Source: Hyphomicrobium_A sp036559705 (GTDB lineage Bacteria; Pseudomonadota; Alphaproteobacteria; Rhizobiales; Hyphomicrobiaceae). From it: a stretch of 64,000 nt of DNA. Positions 15,803-25,618 of the stretch are shown piece after piece. The translations under genes were made by a program, and so were the position numbers. Position 1 is the first letter of the stretch. Each line of letters begins with the position of its first letter. Where the stretch lies: the NCBI GenBank assembly GCA_036559705.1, contig DATBSP010000113.1, positions 1-64,000 on the forward strand, in the 5' to 3' direction. The notes under the pieces are model-generated. The model saw nothing but the letters and a program-made list of their open reading frames with translations, was not told the DNA's origin and ran no database searches.

Positions 15803-18800
15803 ATGTCGAACCAAGCCTACAACGAACTCTATGGCGCGAGCGCCGCGGCCAAGGCTTCGAACGAGCCGTCCCAGGCGAACATGCTCGATCAGATGCGTGA
15901 TCGGCTGGCCTCGCTGAGCGACGAGGCAAGGTCGATCAGGTCGCAGGTCCCGCACGAGTTCGAGCCGGATATCGAGCGCATCCAAGCGCAGATGCAGCGC
16001 CTCGGCGAGCGCCTTTCCGACCTCGGTCGCGGGGCGGTCGTTCCATACAACTCGGCGCAGCGGGCAACGGAGCAGCGCGTCAAGACGGTCCGCTACGTCA
16101 CCGAAGAGGACATCCGGGTGGCGCGCGTGACGCCCGACGAGGTCATCCTGCTTGGCAGCCCGGCGACCGCGAAAAGCAACGAGGAGAACACCAATCCGTG
16201 GGACGCGGCGGCCGCCAACGCGCTCGTCGAACTTTACGAGTCCGAAGTCTATTCCTCGTACCGCCGGGAGCCCCGCGCCCAGAGCACGGGTACGCGTAGC
16301 GGCACGCCGGCTGCGTCCGGCCGCACGCTGCAGCAGGCTCCCAAGCAGGCGCTCTATGCTTGCGGGCCGGCCGGCGCGCATTCTACCGCCATGGCCGATG
16401 GGCCGCAGGCCGCACCGGGCGGCTGCGCGATGGACACCACTTGGCTCGACCAGCGCTTTGCCGACATCGCGGCGCGCATCGAGCAATCGTTAGCCCGCAT
16501 GCGACCTGAGAATGCCATGCTGTCGCTCGGACGCCGCTTCGATGCGCTCGAGACGCAGCTGAACTCGGTGCTTGGCCACGTGGCGACGCGTGCCGATCTC
16601 GACGAGTTGCGCGCCGCCGAGGGGCAGATCGACGAGATCAGCAACCAGCTCGGTCAATTCCGCCGCCAGCTGGCGCGTCTCGACGTCATCGACGCGCACC
16701 TTGGCACGCTGACCTCGCAGCTTTCCGACGAGCGCCTGACGCGTCTCTTCAACGATGGCGTGCAGGTAACCTCCGACGCCGGCCGCCTCGACGCCATCGA
16801 CGCGCAGCTGCGCATGATCGCCGTACAGCTTTCCGACGAGCGCCTCTCGGGTCTCGTCAGCCGCAGCTCGGCGCGCGACGTCGACTATGAGGATCTCGCC
16901 AACTCGGCAGCGCAGCGCGCCGCCGCCAACTTCGTCGAGAGCAATATCCACAACGTCCAGGCGCGCGACATCGGCGAAATGCGCGGCATGCTCGAGAATC
17001 TCATCAACGAGCGCCGCCACAACGACGAGAACAACGCCAGCATGCTGGAGACGATGCAGCAGGCGATCATTCGCGTGCTGGATCGCATCGATGCGCTTGA
17101 GATCACCCAGCAGGAAGCCCCGGCCGCCCACTATGGCATGGCGCCTGCTCCGGCTTCGGCGATGGCAGCCCCGGCGCCCGCCACGATGGACGACCTCGTG
17201 CCGCCGACGGCGCGGGTCTACGCCGAGATGCCGCCGGCCGAGGATCATTCCGATTTCCTGCCGTCGGAGCCGCAGGGCATCGAGAGCGCCGACGCGCATA
17301 CCTACCGGCAGCACGAGGAGGCCGACCAAGTCCCCCCGCGGCTGCCCGTCTACACCACGGCGAGCTTCGACCTCGATGCCGCCTTCTCGCGCTCGCGCGA
17401 TGCCGAGGCTGACGCTTTCGACGAGCCGCAGGCGCAGAAGCGCTCCATGGAAGTGCTGCGCCACGACTTCATCGCCGATGCGCACCGCGCCAAGCTCAAA
17501 GCGGCGAGCAAGCCCGACGACTCCGGCCCGTATAGCGACCTGCGCGCCGGCGAGCTCTCGGTGAATCCCAAGGACATTCCGAAGAAAGCACGGCGGTCGA
17601 TCTTCTCCTTTCGCTCGCAACGGGTGGCGATGAGCCTGCTGGTGCTGCTGGCAGCGATCCCCGCGGCGATCTTCTTCATGCCGCGCAGCCCTGCCCCGCA
17701 GATTGACGCTGTCCCCGCCGCCGTCGAGGCCCCGCTTTCCGCGCAGGGCGAAATGGCTCCGGCGATGGCCCCACCGGCCGATATTGCGCCTGAGATGCCC
17801 GCGGTTCCCGAGGTGGCGCCGCCGGTCATCACGCCGCCGCCGCCGAAGCAGACCAAGCAGGTCGTCCCGCCGCTCGAGAAGGGCGAATATGAGGACGTGA
17901 ATGCCGACGGCGCACCCGTCGACACGGCATCGCTCCCCGACGGCGTCGCCGTGCAGGACAACGTTGCCAGCGGTCGGCAGCTCGCGCAGCTGAACGAGCA
18001 GGCGCGTATGGCGTACCTCTCCGGCCAGCTTGGTGCCGCCGCCGCCAAAGCGACTTCGGCAGCGCTGATGCAGGAGCAAGTCATTCGCGGCAACGGTGGC
18101 GCTGCCTCCGTCGCCGGCGACGAGGCCACGCCGGCCAACGACGGCTCAAAGCTCCCGCCGGCGACCGTAGGGCCGTTCTCGCTCCGCCTGGCGGCTGCGC
18201 AGGGCGATGCTTCGGCGCAGTTCGAGGTCGCCTCGCGTCTCGCCGAGGGCAAAGGCCTTGACCAGGATCTCAAGGAAGCCACGCAATGGTACCAGCGCTC
18301 GGCGGCCAGCGGCTTTGCGATGGCGCAGTTCCGTCTTGGCACGCTTTACGAGCGCGGGCTCGGCGTGAAGCCCGACGCCTCGCGTGCGCGGGCTTGGTAT
18401 GAGCGCGCCGCCGCGCAGGGCAACGTCAAGGCCATGCACAATCTTGCGGTACTCGCCGCTGCGCACAGCCCCAAGGGCGACTACGAGGGCGCCGTCCGCT
18501 GGTTCAATGCCGCCGCTGAGCACGGCCTCGCCGACAGCCAATACAATCTCGCCGTGCTGTACGAGAACGGCATGGGCGTTACCAAGAATATGCAGCAGGC
18601 CTATAAGTGGCTGCTGCTCGCCGCCAAGTCGGGCGACAAGGATGCCGCTGGCCGTCGCGATGTGCTGAAGCCGAAGTTGAGCGAAGGCGATCTCGCTGCT
18701 GCCGAGGAGCAGGCCGCGTCCTGGCGGGCCAAGCCAATCAAGAACCTCGCCAACGACCCACGCCTTGCCGGTCAGGCCTGGCGGGATAGCAACGTCCGCG

Positions 18801-18805
18801 GCTGA
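15803..18805 (+). CDS. PodJ-like polar organiser with coiled coils, one TM and Sel1 repeats
   Basis: This protein of about 1000 residues has a long cytoplasmic N-terminus rich in charged helices (coiled coil about 200-430, with repeated QLSDERL and RLDAIDA units). A Pro/Ala-rich linker follows, then one membrane segment at about 609-626 (MSLLVLLAAIPAAIFFM) and a Pro-rich periplasmic linker. Four Sel1/TPR-like repeats lie at about 790-960 (AQFRLGTLYERGLGV and similar). This order matches PodJ and related alphaproteobacterial polarity proteins that organise a cell pole. AAGGGA precedes the ATG at 15803. No peptidoglycan-binding domain is seen at the C-terminus. Confidence 0.8.
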   Translation: MSNQAYNELYGASAAAKASNEPSQANMLDQMRDRLASLSDEARSIRSQVPHEFEPDIERIQAQMQRLGERLSDLGRGAVVPYNSAQRATEQRVKTVRYVTEEDIRVARVTPDEVILLGSPATAKSNEENTNPWDAAAANALVELYESEVYSSYRREPRAQSTGTRSGTPAASGRTLQQAPKQALYACGPAGAHSTAMADGPQAAPGGCAMDTTWLDQRFADIAARIEQSLARMRPENAMLSLGRRFDALETQLNSVLGHVATRADLDELRAAEGQIDEISNQLGQFRRQLARLDVIDAHLGTLTSQLSDERLTRLFNDGVQVTSDAGRLDAIDAQLRMIAVQLSDERLSGLVSRSSARDVDYEDLANSAAQRAAANFVESNIHNVQARDIGEMRGMLENLINERRHNDENNASMLETMQQAIIRVLDRIDALEITQQEAPAAHYGMAPAPASAMAAPAPATMDDLVPPTARVYAEMPPAEDHSDFLPSEPQGIESADAHTYRQHEEADQVPPRLPVYTTASFDLDAAFSRSRDAEADAFDEPQAQKRSMEVLRHDFIADAHRAKLKAASKPDDSGPYSDLRAGELSVNPKDIPKKARRSIFSFRSQRVAMSLLVLLAAIPAAIFFMPRSPAPQIDAVPAAVEAPLSAQGEMAPAMAPPADIAPEMPAVPEVAPPVITPPPPKQTKQVVPPLEKGEYEDVNADGAPVDTASLPDGVAVQDNVASGRQLAQLNEQARMAYLSGQLGAAAAKATSAALMQEQVIRGNGGAASVAGDEATPANDGSKLPPATVGPFSLRLAAAQGDASAQFEVASRLAEGKGLDQDLKEATQWYQRSAASGFAMAQFRLGTLYERGLGVKPDASRARAWYERAAAQGNVKAMHNLAVLAAAHSPKGDYEGAVRWFNAAAEHGLADSQYNLAVLYENGMGVTKNMQQAYKWLLLAAKSGDKDAAGRRDVLKPKLSEGDLAAAEEQAASWRAKPIKNLANDPRLAGQAWRDSNVRG

Positions 18806-18830
18806 CCCTTTAGGGTTCGGGAATAAATCC

Positions 18831-18857
18831 AGTGCGCCGCGGCTGCCGCGGCGCACT
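18831..18857 (+). terminator. Strong hairpin after the PodJ-like gene
   Basis: A perfect 12-bp stem (AGTGCGCCGCGG and its complement) with a 3-nt loop lies 26 bp after the stop of the PodJ-like gene. It probably ends that transcript, although only a short T-poor tail follows. Confidence 0.6.
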
Positions 18858-19028
18858 TCGCTTTAGCGAACCCTGTATCTTTACCTGCGCCCCCGTATCC
18901 TGACGGCGCCGCCCGCGGCTCTTGCCTTGACACAGCATGCGATGTCGGAGCATCAGGCGATTATCGGCTGGCACGCTGCGCATGCCTTTTGAGGCGCGCT
19001 CCGAAGGGTAAGTCCGCAAGCAAAACTG

Positions 19029-19958
19029 ATGAACATCTACCTGCCCATCGCCGAGATGTCCGTCAATGTTGCGCTTTTCCTCGGCTTGGGCGGCGCCGTG
19101 GGATTTCTGTCGGGCCTGTTCGGTGTCGGCGGCGGCTTCCTGCTCACCCCACTGCTGATCTTCATGGGTGTACCCTCGGCGGTGGCCGTGGGCACCGGCT
19201 CGATGCAGATTCTCGCGTCATCGGTGTCCGGGGCCATCGCCCAGTACCGGCGCAACAACGTCGACGTGAAGATGGGCGCCGTGCTCGTGATCGGCGGCGT
19301 CATTGGCTCAGCCATCGGCGTGTCACTCATGAGGATTCTGCGCCAGGCCGGTCAGTTCGATCTATTTGTTTCGCTGAGCTACGTCACCTTCCTCGGCGCC
19401 GTCGGCGCGCTCATGATGATCGAGAGCGTCGGCACGCTACACCGTTCGCAGTCCGGCCAGCCGAGCTCGGTGCGCAAGACCGGTCAGCACAGCTGGGTGC
19501 ATGGCCTGCCCTTCAAGATGCGCTTCCACCGCTCCAAGCTCTACATCAGCGTTATCCCGCCGGCGATGATCGGCGCCTTCGTCGGATTCATGGCGGCGAT
19601 CATGGGGGTCGGCGGCGGCTTCGTCATGGTTCCCGCCATGATCTACCTGCTGCGCGTGCCGACAAGCGTCGTTATCGGCACGTCGCTGTTCCAGATCGTT
19701 TTCGTCATGGCGGTGACAACGCTGCTGCAGGCCATGCAGAACAAAGCCGTCGACGTGGTGCTCGCCTTGGTACTCATTCTTGGCGGCGTCATTGGTGCGC
19801 AATTCGGCGCCGCAGCCGGCGGGCGATTGAAGGGCGAGCAGCTGCGCTTCATGCTCGCCGCCCTCGTCCTGCTGGTTTGCCTGCGCATCGGCTGGGACCT
19901 GATGGCTAAGCCGGCCGAGATCTATTCGATCGGACCGGTGCTCGGGGGAGGCTTCTGA
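19029..19958 (+). CDS. TauE/SafE family sulfite/organosulfonate exporter
   Basis: This 309-residue inner-membrane protein has about eight membrane segments in two halves. Each half carries the family motif, GLFGVGGGFLLTPLL near residue 29 and AAIMGVGGGFVMVPAMI near 192. Family members export sulfite or sulfoacetate, or move other anions. The TIGR02186 gene follows with a 1-bp overlap (TGATG), so the two are translationally coupled and probably work together. Confidence 0.92.
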   Translation: MNIYLPIAEMSVNVALFLGLGGAVGFLSGLFGVGGGFLLTPLLIFMGVPSAVAVGTGSMQILASSVSGAIAQYRRNNVDVKMGAVLVIGGVIGSAIGVSLMRILRQAGQFDLFVSLSYVTFLGAVGALMMIESVGTLHRSQSGQPSSVRKTGQHSWVHGLPFKMRFHRSKLYISVIPPAMIGAFVGFMAAIMGVGGGFVMVPAMIYLLRVPTSVVIGTSLFQIVFVMAVTTLLQAMQNKAVDVVLALVLILGGVIGAQFGAAAGGRLKGEQLRFMLAALVLLVCLRIGWDLMAKPAEIYSIGPVLGGGF

Positions 19959-20809
19959 TGCATCGCCTTCTCGTCTGTATGCTAGCCACCGTCATCGCCA
20001 TCCCCGCTCTCGCGCAGGAAAGGGCTACGCCGCGCCTAGGACCGGTGTCGCCGCCGACTGCGCAACCGCCGACGCCGGTCCAGAAGCCGACGGTCGAGGC
20101 CGACATCTCGACGCGCAGCCTCGAGGTGACTACTGGCTTCACCGGCCACGAGATCATCGTGTTCGGCGCCGTCGACAACAGCCAAGCACCGCAAGAGCAC
20201 GGCGGCTACTATGATGTCGTCGTAGTGGTGGAGGGAACGCCGTTCCCCGTCGTCGTCCGCAAGAAAAGCGACGTCGCCGGCGTGTGGATCAACACTTCGT
20301 CTGTCACCTTCGCTTCGGTGCCCAGCTACTACGCCATCGCCTCGACGCGTCCGATAGAAGAGATCGCCGGGCCGCCGGTGCTGGAGCGGCACGCCATCGG
20401 CTTCCAGCACATCAAGATGACGCCCGCCGCCGGCGCCCGCGGAACCTTCAAGGATTACGAGCTGGCTGCCTACAGGGCGGCCGTCATTCGCTTGAAGAAG
20501 GCCCAGAACCTCTACGTCATTCAGCCGAAGGACGGTGTCACCTTCACGGGGCGTAGCCTGTTCCGCAGCACCATCGCCTTGCCGGCCAACGTCCCGGTGG
20601 GCCCGCTCGTTGCCCGCACATACCTGTTCCGCAATGGCGAGGTCATCAGCGCCCACATCGCCCGCGTCACGCTGCAACGCGCCGGCATCGAGCGGCTGGT
20701 GCACAATTTCGCGTTCGTCCACTCCATGAGCTACGGGCTGATAGCGGTCTTGCTTGCCGTGGTTTCGGGCTTGCTCGCCTCAGCCTACTTCCGCCGGCAG
20801 CCGGCCTAG
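19958..20809 (+). CDS. TIGR02186 family membrane-anchored periplasmic protein
   Basis: This 283-residue protein has a signal peptide (1-19, cut after LAQ-like residues), a beta-rich periplasmic domain and a C-terminal membrane helix (about 256-277, YGLIAVLLAVVSGLLASAYF). It matches TIGR02186, an alphaproteobacterial family of unknown function found beside TauE-like exporters. Its start overlaps the tauE stop by one base. A role as periplasmic partner of the exporter is an inference from this coupling. Confidence 0.88.
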   Translation: MHRLLVCMLATVIAIPALAQERATPRLGPVSPPTAQPPTPVQKPTVEADISTRSLEVTTGFTGHEIIVFGAVDNSQAPQEHGGYYDVVVVVEGTPFPVVVRKKSDVAGVWINTSSVTFASVPSYYAIASTRPIEEIAGPPVLERHAIGFQHIKMTPAAGARGTFKDYELAAYRAAVIRLKKAQNLYVIQPKDGVTFTGRSLFRSTIALPANVPVGPLVARTYLFRNGEVISAHIARVTLQRAGIERLVHNFAFVHSMSYGLIAVLLAVVSGLLASAYFRRQPA

Positions 20810-20812
20810 AGG

Positions 20813-21535
20813 TCAGTCTTCCTTCAGAAGACGCGTCGCGACCGGATAGAGCCCCTCCTGGCCGAGCATCCACACGTGCATGCCGTCATGGCCGAACAGC
20901 GGCTCAAACGGTTCCTCGAGGATGTTGAGCCCGCCCGCATACGTGCCGAACGCCGGCATGACGAGACGGCGCCCGTTGCCGACGAAGCATGGCCGGCGCA
21001 GCGTATAGCCGTACATCGACAACTTGGCGGCGGGGTGCAGGTGTCCGGCGATCTCGTGCGTGACGTGTCCGGGGCGCGGCTCGTGGCGCAGCACGATGCC
21101 TTCGACCTCTATATCGCCGATGACGCTGCCGCCGAGACGCTTGGCGACCTGGGGGTCGTGATTGCCTGTCACCCAGAGCCACTCGCGGTCCTCCTGCATG
21201 ATCTGCAGGATCTCGAGCTCCTCCAGACCGATGCGCCCCGCGGCCTCGACGTCGTGCAGGCTGTCGCCGAGAGCGATGACGGTACCGGCGGCGTAGCGGT
21301 CGATGGCGGCGGCGAGCTTGCGCAATGTCTCGCGCGTGTCATAGGGCGGCACGAGTTGCCCGCGCTTGGCGAACGCCGAGCCCTTCTCGAGGTGCAGATC
21401 GGCGACGATGAGAGCATCCTCGCTCGGCCAATAGAGCGCGCCCGACATGTCGGCGCGAAACAGTTTGCCGCAAATGGAGATTTCCTGATCCTGGAAGTCG
21501 TCGAAGGCGAGGCGCTCAGGTTTCAGCTCGAGCAT
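20813..21535 (-). CDS. pdeM: Ligase-associated DNA damage response endonuclease PdeM
   Basis: This 240-residue calcineurin-like metallophosphoesterase has ligand motifs in order: DLHLEKG, GDSLHD, GNHD, HEPRPGH and GHLHP. It matches the PdeM type found in a DNA-repair gene set with a dedicated ATP-dependent ligase, an MBL-fold exonuclease and a DEXH helicase. It lies downstream of the helicase gene and overlaps it by 13 bp, so the two form an operon. The ligase and exonuclease of the usual set are not next to it. Confidence 0.9.
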   Translation of the reverse strand: MLELKPERLAFDDFQDQEISICGKLFRADMSGALYWPSEDALIVADLHLEKGSAFAKRGQLVPPYDTRETLRKLAAAIDRYAAGTVIALGDSLHDVEAAGRIGLEELEILQIMQEDREWLWVTGNHDPQVAKRLGGSVIGDIEVEGIVLRHEPRPGHVTHEIAGHLHPAAKLSMYGYTLRRPCFVGNGRRLVMPAFGTYAGGLNILEEPFEPLFGHDGMHVWMLGQEGLYPVATRLLKED

Positions 21536-24102
21536 TGCGTCTCCTCTAACGTCTCGTGCGACTTAGATTGGGCGGCGGCCTCACGCAGCAGCTCCTCGCG
21601 GGCGAAACCAGCGACGGCCTCCCTGCCGATCTCCAGGAGGATCGGCACCGAAAGGGGGGATAGCCTGACCAACGGTTGATGCCTGATTCTGCCGTCGATG
21701 CGGCGCAGAAAGTCGCCCAGTCGCGCGATGTCCAGAAGGCCTGTGGCCGCGTCGGCCCAGGTAGCCTCCAAGAGAATGTGGTGCGGGTCGTGCCGGCGCA
21801 GGACGTCGTAGATGAGATTGGTCGACAGGGCGACCTGGCGCCCCGTTTTCTCGCGGCCCGGATGACGACGTTCAACGAGGCCGGCGATTACCGCTACCTG
21901 CCGGAACGTGCGTTTCATCAGGTTCGACTCCGCCAGCCACGCGTCTAGATCGTCACCGAGCATATCCTGATCAAACAGCTCGTCGAGATTGAGCTTGCCG
22001 GAGGCGATGAACGCCGAGATGTCGCCAAGACACCACAGCGCCATGCCGTAGTCGTTCGCGACGAAGCCAAGGGGTCCGGCGCCGATGCGGTCGAGGCGGC
22101 GCGTCAGCAGCATGCCGAGCGTCTGGTGGGCAAGCCGCCCCTCGAACGGATAAGCGACGAGGTAGTGGCAGCTGCCGCGGGCGAACGTTTCGATCAGCAC
22201 CTCGTCGCGGCCGGGAATGACCGAGCGCTGTTTCTGCAGCTCGAGCCAATAGGCGACGGAAGGCGGCAGCCGGCTCCATGCGTTGTCGTCGGCGAGCATG
22301 GCGCGCACGCGATTCGCGAGGTGCGTCGATAGCGGGAACTTGCCGCTGTTGTAGCTGGGGATGATGGGATCGCGCGCCGTGGCGCGGGTGACGAAGGCTT
22401 CGTTCTCGCTCATTCCTTCAAAGCGCAGCACCTCGCCGGCGAGCACGAAGGCGTCGCCCGGGCGCAGCTGCTCGATGAAGTATTCGTCGACCTCGCCCAT
22501 GATGCGCCCGCCTGTCATGGCCTTGCGCGTGGCGGCGGCGCGGCGCCCAACGAGGCGCACCTTGATCAGCGGCGCGGCGACGATCGTGCCGGCGTTCATG
22601 CGATAGGCCTGCACGAAGCGTGGACGTGCGATGCGCAGCTTTCCGTCGGGCGCCGGCTTCAATTTCGCATAACGCTCATACGATTTGAGCGCATAGCCGC
22701 CGTCGGCAACGAAGCCGAGAACGCGGTCGAAGGTCTCGCGCTCAATTGGTGCGTAAGGCGCAGCCGAAATGACTTCGGCGTACAGCGCGGCGGGATCGAA
22801 GTCTCCGGCACACGCGGTGCCGAGGATGTGCTGCGCCAACACGTCGAGCGCGCCCTGGCGCGAGAAAGTGACGTCCTGCTCGCCGGCCTCGGCCGCATCA
22901 ACGGCGGCCCGGCATTCCAGCACCTCGAAGCGGTTTGAAGGCACGAGGATGGCCTGCGAGGGCTCATCGAGCCGGTGGTTGGAGCGGCCGATGCGCTGGA
23001 TGAAGCGGCTGGCGCCCTTCGGGGCCCCCACATGAATGACGAGGTCGACGTCGCCCCAGTCAATGCCGAGATCGAGCGTCGAGGTGGCGACGACGGCGCG
23101 CAGGGTTCCCGCCGCCATCGCCGCCTCGACCTTGCGCCGCTGCAGGGCGTCGAGCGAGCCGTGATGCAGCCCGATCGGCAGCCCGAGATCGTTTATGCGC
23201 CACAGGTCCTGGAACAGCAGCTCCGCCTGCATGCGCGTATTGACGAACAATAGGCTCAGGCGGTGGGCCTCGATCGCCGCATAAATTTCGCCGATGGCGT
23301 AGCGCGTCGTATGCCCAATCGACGGCATGGTCTCATCGAGCTCGAGAATGTCGATCTGAGGTTTCGCGCCGCCGCCGGCGAGCACGAGGTCGGCCATCTC
23401 GATGTGCGAGTGCGGCGCCTGCTGCGGCACTAGATAGGCGCGCAATTCCGACGGCCGCGCCACCGTCGCCGACAGCCCGACGGTGCGCAGTTCTGGGGCG
23501 AGCGCCCGCAGGCGTGCGAGCGACAGCGAGAGGAGGTCGCCGCGCTTGGTCGCCGCGAGCGCGTGGATTTCATCGAGGATGACCGTATCGATATCAGCAA
23601 ACAAGTCGGCGCTGTCGGCGTGGCTGAGCAGCAACGTCAGCTGCTCCGGCGTCGTCATCAAAATGTCGGGCGGCGTACGCCGCTGTCGTGCACGGCGTGC
23701 CACCGACGTATCGCCGGTGCGCGTCTCGGTACCGATCTTGAGCTGCATTTCGGCGATCGGCGCCATCAGGTTGCGCGCGACGTCGACCGCCAGCGCCTTC
23801 AGCGGCGAAATGTAGAGCGTGTGCAGGCCGCGGCCCCTGTTGGCGCGCGTCCGTTGCGCAAGGCTCAGAAGGCTCGGCAAGAAGCCGGCAAGAGTCTTGC
23901 CGGCGCCGGTTGGGGCGATAAGAAGGGTCGAGCGGCGCCGTCGGGCCGCTTCGATCAGCGCCAGCTGATGCGCCCGTGGCGTCCAGCCCCGCGCGGCGAA
24001 CCAGCCGGCGAACGGTTCGGGCACGGTCGGGGCGACAGGGGCCCCCGCCTGCTCGCGCGAGCGGCGGACCGTGGGGGCGGAAGCTCGTCTCGTGGTTCTC
24101 AT
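21523..24102 (-). CDS. Ligase-associated DEXH-box helicase (Lhr-like)
   Basis: This 859-residue SF2 helicase has Walker A APTGAGKT at 63-70, DEIH at 177-180 and SATVA near 215. The motif VI region RIGRSNHRLDEP and the Lhr-type C-terminal domain follow. It is the helicase of the ligase-associated DNA damage response set. ATG at 24102 lacks a strong ribosome binding site. pdeM follows with a 13-bp overlap. Family knowledge suggests 3'-5' unwinding in DNA repair; the exact role is not settled. Confidence 0.92.
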   Translation of the reverse strand: MRTTRRASAPTVRRSREQAGAPVAPTVPEPFAGWFAARGWTPRAHQLALIEAARRRRSTLLIAPTGAGKTLAGFLPSLLSLAQRTRANRGRGLHTLYISPLKALAVDVARNLMAPIAEMQLKIGTETRTGDTSVARRARQRRTPPDILMTTPEQLTLLLSHADSADLFADIDTVILDEIHALAATKRGDLLSLSLARLRALAPELRTVGLSATVARPSELRAYLVPQQAPHSHIEMADLVLAGGGAKPQIDILELDETMPSIGHTTRYAIGEIYAAIEAHRLSLLFVNTRMQAELLFQDLWRINDLGLPIGLHHGSLDALQRRKVEAAMAAGTLRAVVATSTLDLGIDWGDVDLVIHVGAPKGASRFIQRIGRSNHRLDEPSQAILVPSNRFEVLECRAAVDAAEAGEQDVTFSRQGALDVLAQHILGTACAGDFDPAALYAEVISAAPYAPIERETFDRVLGFVADGGYALKSYERYAKLKPAPDGKLRIARPRFVQAYRMNAGTIVAAPLIKVRLVGRRAAATRKAMTGGRIMGEVDEYFIEQLRPGDAFVLAGEVLRFEGMSENEAFVTRATARDPIIPSYNSGKFPLSTHLANRVRAMLADDNAWSRLPPSVAYWLELQKQRSVIPGRDEVLIETFARGSCHYLVAYPFEGRLAHQTLGMLLTRRLDRIGAGPLGFVANDYGMALWCLGDISAFIASGKLNLDELFDQDMLGDDLDAWLAESNLMKRTFRQVAVIAGLVERRHPGREKTGRQVALSTNLIYDVLRRHDPHHILLEATWADAATGLLDIARLGDFLRRIDGRIRHQPLVRLSPLSVPILLEIGREAVAGFAREELLREAAAQSKSHETLEETQCSS

Positions 24103-24230
24103 CGGGGGTGGTACGCGACGCTCCGTTGTCGAAACGGCTTTGCAACTATGCTAAGGGCGGGTGGCCATGTCACGAGGCCTAATGGGGTCGGCGCTGCCCG
24201 TCCGCCACTGATCGAGAGGAGAACGACCCG

Positions 24231-24530
24231 ATGGACCGCAACACGTTCCTTGGCGGCAACGTCCTAGGCGTTCTGGTTCGCCTGATCGTGCTCTCGATCG
24301 TCGTTGGTGTCGTGCTGTCCGCGCTCGGTATCACGCCGGACAATATCCTCTACCGCATAAACGAGCTGCTCCGGCGGATATACGATCTGGGCTTCGGCGC
24401 CATCGAGTCCGTGCTCGGCTACTTGATTCTCGGCGCCATGGTCGTGGTGCCGATCTGGTTCATATCTCGCTTGATCAAAACAATGCGGCGATCCGATGTG
24501 CCGCCGCCACCGCGTGGCGGTGCGGTCTAG
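24231..24530 (+). CDS. DUF6460 membrane protein
   Basis: This 99-residue protein has two membrane segments, about 12-32 (LGVLVRLIVLSIVVGVVLSA) and 60-82 (VLGYLILGAMVVVPIWFIS), and a Pro-rich basic tail. The pattern matches the alphaproteobacterial DUF6460 family of unknown function. AGAGGAG precedes the ATG. Its stop overlaps that of convergent pyrD by 4 bp (CTAG serves both strands). Confidence 0.85.
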   Translation: MDRNTFLGGNVLGVLVRLIVLSIVVGVVLSALGITPDNILYRINELLRRIYDLGFGAIESVLGYLILGAMVVVPIWFISRLIKTMRRSDVPPPPRGGAV

Positions 24531-25618
24531 GCCTCGAGCGGTTTGGCGGCCCACGCCGCCGCGTCGCGTCCGACGAGATCGGCGATAGACCGTGCGCCGG
24601 TGCGTCGCACCGCGGCGGCGAGTTCGTCCTTGATGCGCTGAATGAGGCCGGGGCCCTCGTAGATCAGTCCGGTGTAGAGCTGCACCAGGGTGGCGCCGGC
24701 CTCGATTTTGGCGAGCGCCGTGGCGCCGCTGTCGATGCCGCCGATGCCGATCAGAGGAATTTCTCCCGCCGTCGCCTGATGTACGCGCGCAAGCACGATT
24801 GTGGAGCGATGAAACAGCGGCCGCCCCGACAGGCCGCCGGCTTGACGCGCGTTGGGGTCGCTCAGTCCGCGGCGGGAGAGGGTCGTGTTGGACACAGCGA
24901 CGCCGTCGATTTTCTGCGCGGCAAGCTGCATGATGATGGCGCCGAGCTCGTGCTCGGCGATGTCGGGTGCCAGCTTGACCACGATCGGGCGCTTCGGCTT
25001 CCCCGCATCCATTTGCTTGGCACGTGCCGACAGCAGACGCTGCAGCAGCGCCGCGAGCGCGCCAGGATCCTGCAGGTCGCGCAATCCGGGCGTGTTGGGC
25101 GAGGATATGTTGATCGTGAAGTAACTTGCGACATCGTAGAACATCTCGAGACCGCGCACGTAATCGGCGACGCGGTCAGTCGAATCCCTGTTGGCGCCGA
25201 TGTTGACGCCGACCACCCCGGGGCCAACCCGACGCTGCAGCCGGGAGAGCGCGGCCTGATGTCCGCCGTTGTTGAAGCCGAGCCGGTTGATGACGGCGCG
25301 GTCGCGCGGGAGACGGAAGACGCGTGGTCTCGGATTGCCAAGCTGCGCAAGCGGCGTCACGGTGCCGATCTCGGCAAAGCCACAGCCAAGCCGCAGAACG
25401 GCGTCGGGTACGCGCGCGTCCTTATCGAAACCGGCTGCAATTCCAACGGGGTTTGGCAGCGAGAGGCCCGCGAATGCGACGGCGAGGGAAGCCTCGTCGC
25501 GCCCAGGCGCGGCCGGAAATACGCCGAGCTCCAGCGACTTGATCGTCAGCTCATGTGCTTCCTCGGGGGAAAGCAGGGCGAGTGCGCGCGGTGCATAATC
25601 GAACAGCGTTCTTAGCAT
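24527..25618 (-). CDS. pyrD: Dihydroorotate dehydrogenase (quinone), class 2
   Basis: PyrD oxidises dihydroorotate to orotate in pyrimidine synthesis and gives the electrons to the quinone pool at the inner membrane. The 363 residues fit class 2. The N-terminal membrane-binding helices (MLRTLFDYAPRALALLSPEEAH), the FMN-barrel segments NRLGFNNGG and INISSPNTPGLRDLQ (with the catalytic Ser class nearby) and the C-terminal GIGGIDSG are present. It is downstream of the DUF952 gene with a 7-bp overlap, a common rhizobial pairing. Confidence 0.96.
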   Translation of the reverse strand: MLRTLFDYAPRALALLSPEEAHELTIKSLELGVFPAAPGRDEASLAVAFAGLSLPNPVGIAAGFDKDARVPDAVLRLGCGFAEIGTVTPLAQLGNPRPRVFRLPRDRAVINRLGFNNGGHQAALSRLQRRVGPGVVGVNIGANRDSTDRVADYVRGLEMFYDVASYFTINISSPNTPGLRDLQDPGALAALLQRLLSARAKQMDAGKPKRPIVVKLAPDIAEHELGAIIMQLAAQKIDGVAVSNTTLSRRGLSDPNARQAGGLSGRPLFHRSTIVLARVHQATAGEIPLIGIGGIDSGATALAKIEAGATLVQLYTGLIYEGPGLIQRIKDELAAAVRRTGARSIADLVGRDAAAWAAKPLEA

